From Verrucomicrobiota bacterium (GTDB lineage Bacteria > Verrucomicrobiota > Verrucomicrobiia > Verrucomicrobiales > Akkermansiaceae), in contig JAURPJ010000072.1 in the NCBI GenBank assembly GCA_030835305.1, forward strand, positions 37,832-101,831: a stretch of DNA of 64,000 nt. Direction: 5' to 3'. Numbering within the stretch: position 1 is the first letter of the stretch; the number at the start of each line of letters is the position of its first letter. This document shows, piece by piece, positions 40,684 through 48,749 of the stretch. The position numbers and the translations under genes are program-made. Below the pieces are notes generated by a model that was not told the origin of the DNA, ran no database searches, and saw nothing but the letters and a program-made list of their open reading frames with translations.

Positions 40684-41979
40684 ATGAATAGTTTCAAATT
40701 ATCCGTGGTCATCTTTGCGCTTTTGGCCTGCGCCCTGCCGCTCCCCGCCCGTAAGCCCAACGTCATTGTCATTTTTACGGATGACCAAGGCACTGTGGAT
40801 ATGAATTGCTACGGCGCCAAGGACTTGGTCACTCCAAATATGGACGGGCTCGCGAAGCGCGGGGTGCGTTTCACCCAGTTTTACTCGGCTGCTCCGGTTT
40901 GTTCACCATCACGGGTGGGCTTGATGACTGGCCGGACCCCGCAACATGGTGGCTTGAATGGCAACGTCCCGCTCGATTCCGTCGGGATGCCCTCGCAGCA
41001 AATCACGATTGCGGAGAAACTGAAGGAAGGAGGATACGCCACCGCGCATATTGGCAAGTGGCACCTTGGGCATCACAAAGAGACCATCCCCAACGCCCAG
41101 GGCTTTGATCATTCCTTCGGCCACCTCGTGGGTTGCATTGATAACTACTCGCATTTCTTTTACTGGAGCGGGCCCAACAAGCATGACCTTTGGCGGAACG
41201 GCAAGGAGGTCTTTCACAATGGCGAGTTCTTTCCGGACCTCATGGTGAAGGAAGCAGGCGAGTTCATTGACAAGAACAAGGCCCGGCCTTTTTTCATCTA
41301 CTTTGCCCTCAATACGCCGCACTACCCTTATCAAGGGTCACCGGAGTGGCTGGATCACTACAAGGATCTTCCTTATCCCAGGAATCTTTACGCCGCTTTC
41401 CTTTCGACAACGGACGACCGGATCGGGGCGCTTTTGAAGAAGGTCGATGACGTCGGTCTCACCGATGATACGATCATCATTTTCCAGTCCGATCACGGTG
41501 CGTCCGAGGAAGTTCGCGCTCACAAGGGTGGGGGAAGCGCCGGACCGCACCGGGGTGCCAAGTTCAGCCTTTACGAGGGGGGAATCCGGGTTCCGGCTAT
41601 TATTTCCTGGCCGGGCACCCTGCCCGAAAACAAAGTGCGAAATCAAATTGCCACCGGCTGCGATTGGTTCCCGACCATTATGGAGCTCTGCGAGATTCCG
41701 GTTGCAACCCACAAAATCGATGGCAAGAGCCTTCTTCCGGTGATCAAATCGGAAAGCGAGACTTCGGCTCACAAAATTTTCCATTGGAAATCCGGGAATG
41801 CCGTCGCCGTTCGCGAAGGAAATTGGAAGCTGGTGATGAGCGGTAAAAAGGTTGAGCTCTTCGATCTGCCTAAAGATCTCGGGGAAGCACGAAATTTGGC
41901 AAAGGAGAATCCGGAAGTCGTGGAAAGACTTCGCGGGAAAAGCGTGGAGTACTGGTTCAGTATCATTCAATCTAAGTGA
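40684..41979 (+). CDS. Sulfatase (arylsulfatase-like)
   Basis: Signal peptide; KPNVIVIFTDDQGTVDMNCYG; CSPSRVGLMTGR; IGKWHLG. Confidence 0.95.
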   Translation: MNSFKLSVVIFALLACALPLPARKPNVIVIFTDDQGTVDMNCYGAKDLVTPNMDGLAKRGVRFTQFYSAAPVCSPSRVGLMTGRTPQHGGLNGNVPLDSVGMPSQQITIAEKLKEGGYATAHIGKWHLGHHKETIPNAQGFDHSFGHLVGCIDNYSHFFYWSGPNKHDLWRNGKEVFHNGEFFPDLMVKEAGEFIDKNKARPFFIYFALNTPHYPYQGSPEWLDHYKDLPYPRNLYAAFLSTTDDRIGALLKKVDDVGLTDDTIIIFQSDHGASEEVRAHKGGGSAGPHRGAKFSLYEGGIRVPAIISWPGTLPENKVRNQIATGCDWFPTIMELCEIPVATHKIDGKSLLPVIKSESETSAHKIFHWKSGNAVAVREGNWKLVMSGKKVELFDLPKDLGEARNLAKENPEVVERLRGKSVEYWFSIIQSK

Positions 41980-42189
41980 TACTTCGTTTTTTGGAAAAGT
42001 GGGCGACTCTTTATCGTGGAATACCTGTCTCACTTCCGGGGAGGCTTCTCGCTGCTCCGTGTGTGTTAAGTCTTCTGGATCCTACGGTGACTCTTCTTTT
42101 TCAGCCTGTGGAATATTGACAGGGTGATCGTTCGGCGTTGATCTAGGGCAATCCCATCGCGCGTTGGGCATTTCTCAATTCATTCCCTG

Positions 42190-42450
42190 ATGATCATTCC
42201 GGGATTTATCGGATGGTCCGTCGTTGTCATTCCACTTATTCTGAAGAGTCCGGCTTGGCTTGGACTCAGGGTGTATGTCTTCCTCGTGCTTTGTCATCTC
42301 GTGATGACCTCGGGCTGGCTGATCCGAAACCACGAGACTGGGACATTGTTTATGGTGATCGTTTGACTGTTTGCCCTTCCGCTTGCGTTGATGCTGATGA
42401 AGCCCTATTTGAAGAACCGGATGGAGCGTCCAAGCTATTCCGTTTGTTTC
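42190..42450 (+). pseudogene. Small membrane protein interrupted by in-frame TGA
   Basis: MIIPGFIGWSVVVIPLILKSPAWLGLRVYVFLVLCHLVMTSGWLIRNHETGTLFMVIV*LFALPLALMLMKPYLKNRMERP; same frame continues after TGA at 42364. Confidence 0.4.
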
Positions 42451-43427
42451 TCGATCCGGAAGTAGACCCCTTTTGGATTGTCGAGGTCGGCGAGGTTAAA
42501 GGTCCTTGAAGTGGTTTCGCCGCCATCGCCGAGGATCCCGTCATCGAGATCGGCATCCCAGTTGATCAGGTCTGTGGAATATTTGACACTATAGAGCTCA
42601 CCCGGGCTGGAATTCCAGGTCAGGGTGAACTCGCCTGTGATTTCCGAGAGATCAAATGCAGTCACAGCCAGTTCTTTGGCAGGCCGTTCAACTGCAAGAG
42701 GTCCGCTGGTGAAAACTGTCATGATTTCTTCGGCGGTAAGGGCCCGGTCCCACATGGCGACATCATCCAGGACGCCCGTGAAGCTTTCTTTTCCACCCCG
42801 GAGATAAAGGGGGGCGGTGGGATTGTTTACCCCTTCACAATATCCACCATCTCCGGCAATCCCGGTTTTTGGATTGAGGTTTCCATTTTCAGGTAATTCT
42901 CCATTCACGTAAATGCTGGCGGTGTCAGTGGCGCTGTCGTAAACGCAGACGATATGGACCCATTCACCATCCTTGTAGGCGTCGACCGGAAGCCGGCACT
43001 CGCCACCCCATCCGCCGTAGGCCTGCCACCCGCCAATTCGAAAACGGAGCGGACTATCCTCGGTGCTCGTTGGGCGGACCAGAATATCAAAACCCGAGGC
43101 GCTATCGGTGAAAGACTTGTCCATGATGGTCCCCCAGCTGGCCTGGTTATCAATCATCCACCAAGCCAAGGTAAGATCTTCGGTTGTTGAGATGGCTTCC
43201 GGCGCACATAGCACTTCATCATTTCCCGCACCTTGCAGGGCACTCACACCCACTTTTCCTGGCTCGAGCCAGGTCCCGCCGATGAGCGATCCGTTGTATC
43301 CGCCAACGACGTCTTCGGCAATTTCACCGGTTAAATCGTCAAAGGGCCAGTAAGCGATGAGATTGGCTTGGGCGAGGGATGCCGAGAGGCAAAGGGAAAG
43401 TAGAGCAAGCGGATTTTGGTATTTCAT
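42435..43427 (-). CDS. LamG-like domain secreted protein with C-terminal 'DL..W..' module
   Basis: Signal peptide; LIAYWPFDD...DVVGGYNGSLIG, GVLDDVAMWDRALTAEEI; C-terminus YSVKYSTDLINWDADLDDGILGDGGETTSRTF...YFRIEKQ. Confidence 0.88.
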   Translation of the reverse strand: MKYQNPLALLSLCLSASLAQANLIAYWPFDDLTGEIAEDVVGGYNGSLIGGTWLEPGKVGVSALQGAGNDEVLCAPEAISTTEDLTLAWWMIDNQASWGTIMDKSFTDSASGFDILVRPTSTEDSPLRFRIGGWQAYGGWGGECRLPVDAYKDGEWVHIVCVYDSATDTASIYVNGELPENGNLNPKTGIAGDGGYCEGVNNPTAPLYLRGGKESFTGVLDDVAMWDRALTAEEIMTVFTSGPLAVERPAKELAVTAFDLSEITGEFTLTWNSSPGELYSVKYSTDLINWDADLDDGILGDGGETTSRTFNLADLDNPKGVYFRIEKQTE

Positions 43428-43860
43428 GTTGGGTCTTGGTTGGATTCGACAAAACAGGGATGACAATTTTTGAGATCGATTTCCGGTGCTTCCGGAAACG
43501 GGTTACACCATCAATCTCTCACAACAAACCTCCTAAACAGGCTAGATTGTGAACTGGAGAATCGCCAACATGAAAGAGAATGAATTTCATGCATTTGTCG
43601 TGTCATTCCTGTCTGTTCCTTCAATTCCGCCCAATTAAGAAAGCCCAAAGACAGGGTTGGTAGGCTCAAAATAGCCGTGGCCTGCTTAAAGTGTCCACCC
43701 GCATAGAGCTGACAATCTGATGATTATGGAACGCAAGTTTGGAACGGTTTTCTCGATTGGTGGGAGCTTCGCGGTCTCGAACTCTTATTGAAAAAAGGAA
43801 AGCTGCCTCGTTTCGAGTCGAAGTGCTGCTGTTTTTTTAAATGAAGTGACCGGGATCCGG

Positions 43861-44039
43861 CTACTGTCGGACCATGCGGACAAAGAGTCGGCCATCCGGT
43901 CCCGCGAGACCGGCAATATCGAAAGTGCGTGTGGTGGTCTCTCCCGCATCCGCGCCGATTCCATCATCCAGATCGTTGTCCCAGTCGACAAGATCGTTGG
44001 AGTAAAGGACGCTATTTAGTGGAAACTTATCATTTAGGT
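43861..44039 (-). pseudogene. Orphan remnant of the same C-terminal module
   Basis: LNDKFPLNSVLYSNDLVDWDNDLDDGIGADAGETTTRTFDIAGLAGPDGRLFVRMVRQ*, closely matching the end of the 42435-43427 protein. Confidence 0.65.
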
Positions 44040-44117
44040 TAAATCAGACATGTTGAACATGCATGGATTCGTTATTTCGACAGAATCCACGGATGAAATT
44101 TTCCAACCTCAAAAGAA

Positions 44118-44996
44118 TTACCGTTGCACCCAGTGGGTGACTTCCTGGGTCTTGAGGAATTCCTCGGCCTTCTTTCCCTGAAGGATGGCGAGCGTGGAAA
44201 TCAATCCCGCCTGAAGACACTTTGGCATGCCGACACTGACCGAGGAAGGAGCTTGGCTGACGGGCCAACCGGTTCGCGGATTCAGGATGTGTGAAAGTCT
44301 TTTTCCACGATACATGACGAAGCGGTTGGCATCTCCGCTGGTGGCGATGGCCCCTTCCTCGAGAGCAAAATTCGCGGGTGCGCCCTGAATCCCAATTTGC
44401 CATTGCGCTTTGGATCGTGGTTTCCGATTGGCGGCAAGATCCCCACCAAAGTTGACCAGGATGGGGGCGTCGCTTTCTTTACAACAAAGCGCGAGGGCCT
44501 GGTCGACGGCGTATTCCTTGCCGAAGCCCCCGAAATCGACCTGCATGCCGGGGGGAACCTGGATGGTTTGGCCATCCCAGAAAACTTTTTTCCAGTTGAT
44601 GAGCGGGAGAAGCTGCTTGATCGCCGCGCGCGAAGGCGCCTCCCCGGTGCCGGAGAAGTTCCAGAGCTTCCGAAGGATTCCTGACGTGATGTCAAAATCA
44701 CCATCGCTAAGTTCGAAGGCGGCATCGGCAAAGTTGAGCAAGCGGGCGGTTTCCTCGTCCACCCGCACCGGCTTGTTCTGGTGGAAGTGATGAATCAAAT
44801 TATCGTCGCGGTAGCGGCTATATTTGATTTCAATCCGCGAGGCCTCATCGGCTGCGATTTTCGCAATCCGCGAGGCCTCTTCTTTGCGATCACACTGGAT
44901 AAGGACCTCGCAAGGCCCGGCCATGGCCTGAAATGAGGCCGCGAATTCCCCGGCCTCTTGCCTATGGTTGAGTGTGATCGGTCGTTCTTCTTCCAA
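44118..44996 (-). CDS. apbE: FAD:protein FMN transferase (ApbE family); TTG start proposed
   Basis: VDFGGFGKEYAVDQAL, LVNFGGDLAANR, IATSGDANRFVMYRGKRLSHILNPRTGWPV. Confidence 0.88.
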   Translation of the reverse strand: MEEERPITLNHRQEAGEFAASFQAMAGPCEVLIQCDRKEEASRIAKIAADEASRIEIKYSRYRDDNLIHHFHQNKPVRVDEETARLLNFADAAFELSDGDFDITSGILRKLWNFSGTGEAPSRAAIKQLLPLINWKKVFWDGQTIQVPPGMQVDFGGFGKEYAVDQALALCCKESDAPILVNFGGDLAANRKPRSKAQWQIGIQGAPANFALEEGAIATSGDANRFVMYRGKRLSHILNPRTGWPVSQAPSSVSVGMPKCLQAGLISTLAILQGKKAEEFLKTQEVTHWVQR

Positions 44997-44998
44997 GC

Positions 44999-46294
44999 CT
45001 AAAAATCCATGTTGAAACGCACCATGAAGGCCGAGACATCCTCGCTCAAGTCCTGATTGCGAAGTTCGCCAAAAGCTCCATCGCGGTCGCCAAGATCCTG
45101 GAGGTAGTACTCCAGCGAGATACTCCATGGGCGCTCGACATTGTCGCGTCCGTATTCAAGTCCCACGGTGTAGGCCATCATTTCACCAAGGCGATAGTCT
45201 GGCGAAGCATAGCTGCCACTGCCGGCCGCCGGCACATTCCCTTGGGTGAGGAATGGAGTGAAGAAATCGGCATCATTCTGCTGATAAATCCGCAGGTGGG
45301 GCTGCAAGTACGAGACATCATTGAGACGCCACTTGTATTTTAAATCGAGAGTGTGGGAGTTGATGCCCCAGTCATCAGTCATGAAGCGATAAGAGGCATC
45401 GAAGACGTGGCTGTCGAACATGTCTCGCTTGTACTTTACGAAAAAGCTCTGCTTGAGGCGCGAGTCCGGACGGTTTTCGAAGACAACTTGCGACAGTCCG
45501 GTGGCCGGGTCTTGGACAATCGGACGACCGTCCGCTCCAACCACGGAGATGAATTTGTAGGGATCATTCAAGTAGCCGTCCGAGGCGCTGGCCGAATAGC
45601 TGAATTGAACGAGCGAGCGAGAATCGATGACTTGCGTGAAACTAAACAAGGCATCGATCACGGTCTTGTCATCTTCATCGCCGAGTCGGGGCTGAAGGCC
45701 GCCCGGATTGTCCATGATCCCGAAACTTGCTGGCACTCCGCCCACGGGTGAGATCGTATCGCTGAAGAAAGACAAGCCCCCGGAATAGGTGCGGTTTCGA
45801 TCATCGGTTTGGTAGCTCACCAGGGCATTTGCGGAGAGTGACCGGTAGTCATATTCATTGGAGAAGGCCGCTCCGATAACAGATTGCCAATTGCCATCCC
45901 ACTTACGATTCCAGTTCAGCGCGACGGCGTAGCGTGTATCCAGAAAAGTATCATCGAGAGGGGTCTCGTTGGCGTCCGTAGTGTAGTCGCCGTTGCCTGA
46001 AGGCCGGGTGAAGGTCTGGGCACGGTCAGTGGGAACGGCGCCGCTGGCAGAGGCTCCGGTGAGCGAGTCGAACGTGAGACGGAGGCCAATGGTATCGCGA
46101 TTGTTCAGGAAATAGGTGCCGTCAATAATGGCTTCAATGGCGGAGACGCGATCGGTTTCCGTGTAGTAGAGAAGCGAGCCCTTGAAGTCGGTGTTGAGCA
46201 GGTCATCCTTACCTAGTTGGGCTTTGGCGTCTCCGGTGCCGAGCGCAGCCATTGAAGCACTTGCGAGTGATGCGATGATTTTTTGATTTTTCAT
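44999..46294 (-). CDS. DUF3570 family protein (outer-membrane beta-barrel-like)
   Basis: Signal peptide, alternating beta-strand pattern, DSLTGASASGAVPTDRAQTFTRPSG, C-terminal FNMDF; flanked by DUF4266 and ApbE. Confidence 0.85.
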   Translation of the reverse strand: MKNQKIIASLASASMAALGTGDAKAQLGKDDLLNTDFKGSLLYYTETDRVSAIEAIIDGTYFLNNRDTIGLRLTFDSLTGASASGAVPTDRAQTFTRPSGNGDYTTDANETPLDDTFLDTRYAVALNWNRKWDGNWQSVIGAAFSNEYDYRSLSANALVSYQTDDRNRTYSGGLSFFSDTISPVGGVPASFGIMDNPGGLQPRLGDEDDKTVIDALFSFTQVIDSRSLVQFSYSASASDGYLNDPYKFISVVGADGRPIVQDPATGLSQVVFENRPDSRLKQSFFVKYKRDMFDSHVFDASYRFMTDDWGINSHTLDLKYKWRLNDVSYLQPHLRIYQQNDADFFTPFLTQGNVPAAGSGSYASPDYRLGEMMAYTVGLEYGRDNVERPWSISLEYYLQDLGDRDGAFGELRNQDLSEDVSAFMVRFNMDF

Positions 46295-46306
46295 GCCTGA
46301 TTGGTC

Positions 46307-46525
46307 TTAGTTGCACCCGCAGCCTCCGCCACCAAAGCTCCGGCCTCCACTGGAGGCCTCTTTGCTGAAGTAGATGTGATTATCCAGCGCGGTCGTCAGC
46401 GGTGAGGAATCAAGTTGCATGTCCGGGCGTGAAAGAACCGAAGAGGCGTCGCGCGCTCCCGCTCCCAAGTTCGAGCACGCCCCCAGCAGAAAGGCGGTGA
46501 CCGGTCCGAGTAGATAAAACTTCAT
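46307..46525 (-). CDS. DUF4266 family small lipoprotein
   Basis: MKFYLLGPVTAFLLGACSN lipobox; SRPDMQLDSSPLTTALDNHIYFSKEASSGGRSFGGGGCGCN Gly/Cys tail. Confidence 0.85.
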   Translation of the reverse strand: MKFYLLGPVTAFLLGACSNLGAGARDASSVLSRPDMQLDSSPLTTALDNHIYFSKEASSGGRSFGGGGCGCN

Positions 46526-46623
46526 GAGATCGCAACCGTATCGAACGGAAGATGAGAATTTCATGAGAGAATCGGAAATCGTGACCAAATTTTCCTATCG
46601 GTTTCTCATCTGAATACGTTTAT

Positions 46624-46643
46624 CTCATTGGGGCCCCAATGAG
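46624..46643. promoter_or_regulatory. 20-bp perfect palindrome overlapping the response-regulator start codon
   Basis: CTCATTGGGG|CCCCAATGAG; ATG at 46639 lies inside. Confidence 0.6.
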
Positions 46644-47310
46644 GATTCTGGTTTTGGAAGATTATCCGCCGCTTCGGAGCAGCATCGTGGAATGCCTGGT
46701 CGAGGAAGGCTACGCCGTGGATAGCACCGAATCCGGGGACGAAGGTCTCTGGTATGTCAGAAATCACGTCTACGATGTCGCCTTGCTCGATATCATGGTG
46801 CCCGAGGTGAGTGGACTGGAAATTCTCAAGAAGTTGCGCAGCGATGGGAATTCGGTCCCCGTCATTATTATCAGTGCCCGCGATACGGTCGTCCAAAAAA
46901 TCGAAGGTCTGGAGGTTGGAGCTGATGACTATCTGGTGAAGCCATTTTCACTGGATGAAATGTTGGCCCGGGTGCGGGTGCAAATCAGGAGGAGGAACGA
47001 GAAGAAATCCCCGCTGATTTCGGTGGGCGATCTTGTCATCGATACCGCGACCAAAACGGTCCAGCGGGCCGGGCGGGCGATTGAGCTCACCCGGAAGGAA
47101 TACCTTCTCCTCGAATGTTTGGCTTTTCGAAACGGCGAGGTTCTTTCGCGCGAAGATATCGCACGGCAGGTTTACCAGGACTATGAAGGTGGCACTAGTA
47201 ATGTCGTTGACGTTTATATCGGCTATCTTCGCAAGAAGCTCCACATTGATGGTTTGCCCAATATCATTCACACCAAGCGGGGGCATGGTTACTTTTTGAG
47301 CGAGCCATGA
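46639..47310 (+). CDS. OmpR/PhoB-type response regulator
   Basis: Receiver MRILVLEDYPPLRSSIVECL, DVALLDIMVPEVSGLEIL, GADDYLVKPFSLDEML; winged-helix VDVYIGYLRKKL. Confidence 0.96.
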   Translation: MRILVLEDYPPLRSSIVECLVEEGYAVDSTESGDEGLWYVRNHVYDVALLDIMVPEVSGLEILKKLRSDGNSVPVIIISARDTVVQKIEGLEVGADDYLVKPFSLDEMLARVRVQIRRRNEKKSPLISVGDLVIDTATKTVQRAGRAIELTRKEYLLLECLAFRNGEVLSREDIARQVYQDYEGGTSNVVDVYIGYLRKKLHIDGLPNIIHTKRGHGYFLSEP

Positions 47311-48749
47311 AGCGTCCATCGATTCGAGACCGGCTCCTTGCGTGGACCACTTTTGTTATCACGCTGATAATGGCGGTGGCAGGCACTCTTCTTTATAACT
47401 CGGTCAAGCGTTCCCTTTATTCCCAGCACGACCTGTTGCTCAATGAAGCCGCCACGCTCGTTTTGATCGAGGTGAAAGCAAAGAACGGTAAAGTCCATCA
47501 CGAGTGGAAGGCTTCGCTGGATTCGGCATCACGGGAGACGGGCAAGAGCATGATCCAGGTCTGGGATCTTGAAAGTGGAGAGTCGGTCAAGTCAGCTACC
47601 TTGGGTGAGAGTGACCTGGAAAGACAATACGGGAAGTTGGGTGAGCGCGTTTTTTACAACGTGACCTTCCCGAATGGAGAGGCTGGACGGGCGGTGGGTA
47701 TTTTGACCTATCCGGTGGTTGAAAACATGGAGCAAAACGAGGGTTTCGTTCCCGGTGATCATCCCCAGGTCTTTGTGTGGGCGGACAGCACCCAGGAATT
47801 GCGTGATGTTCTAATCAAAACCAAACGTGCTTTTGTGGCGGCGGGGGTGGCGGTGGTTCTGCTTTCGGCCATAGCGATCTGGCTAATTATCTACCTTTCT
47901 TCGCTCGCGGTACAGTCCTTTAGTGCCGATCTTTTGTCGCGCGAGGGAACAGAAATCGGAGAGCCCGTTCCCGTTCCTGATCGCCTCCCTTCGGAGGTGG
48001 CCGGGATGGCCGGAAAGTTCAATGCCTTGTTGGCGCGGATCGATCATTATCGAGAAAAAGATCAGGACTTTTTTCTCAACGTGGCCCATGAAGTCAGGAC
48101 GCCGCTTGCCGGAGTGAAGGCGGTGATCGAACAGGCGCTGCGAAGGCCGAGGGAAGTCGAGGACTACCAAAAAAGACTGCGGGAAGCGCTCGATTCCACC
48201 GAGAATCTGGTCCGTCTGACCGATCGGCTTATGGAGTTTGGCAAGTTGCGTAATGCCCGGGAATCGATGGTGCGCATCACCCTTGATTTGAATACCTTGC
48301 TGGAGGGCGTGCTTGAGAAATTTCGAAGCCGGGCGCGTGAACGCGGCCTGCGGTTCAAAGGTGAATTTTGTCGGAAGGCGGAGCTCGGCACCGACGAGGA
48401 ACTGCTCAAGATTGTTGTCAATAATCTGGTGGAAAATTCGGTGACCTACGCTGCTCCAAACACCGTGATTGAGCTTAAAACATCGAGAACGGAAGGAATG
48501 ATCGAATTCAAAATTCAAAATGAATACTCAAACCCGGAGGGCCTTCCGGATGATCTCGATGTCTTCTTCGATGCCTTTTACCGAAATGACAAGGCTCGCG
48601 ATCTTGGTGCCAACAACATTGGAATTGGCCTCAGTTTCTGCAAGGAGGTGATGCTTGTGCTGGGTGGACAAATTACGGCTTCGAAATCATCTGCTCACGG
48701 TCTGTGTTTCACCGTGAGTCTTCCGGTGAATGGACACGCGGTTGACTAG
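47307..48749 (+). CDS. Sensor histidine kinase
   Basis: Two TM segments; H-box VAHEVRTPLAGVKAVIEQAL; NNLVENSVTYA N-box; IGIGLSFCKEV. Confidence 0.95.
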   Translation: MKRPSIRDRLLAWTTFVITLIMAVAGTLLYNSVKRSLYSQHDLLLNEAATLVLIEVKAKNGKVHHEWKASLDSASRETGKSMIQVWDLESGESVKSATLGESDLERQYGKLGERVFYNVTFPNGEAGRAVGILTYPVVENMEQNEGFVPGDHPQVFVWADSTQELRDVLIKTKRAFVAAGVAVVLLSAIAIWLIIYLSSLAVQSFSADLLSREGTEIGEPVPVPDRLPSEVAGMAGKFNALLARIDHYREKDQDFFLNVAHEVRTPLAGVKAVIEQALRRPREVEDYQKRLREALDSTENLVRLTDRLMEFGKLRNARESMVRITLDLNTLLEGVLEKFRSRARERGLRFKGEFCRKAELGTDEELLKIVVNNLVENSVTYAAPNTVIELKTSRTEGMIEFKIQNEYSNPEGLPDDLDVFFDAFYRNDKARDLGANNIGIGLSFCKEVMLVLGGQITASKSSAHGLCFTVSLPVNGHAVD

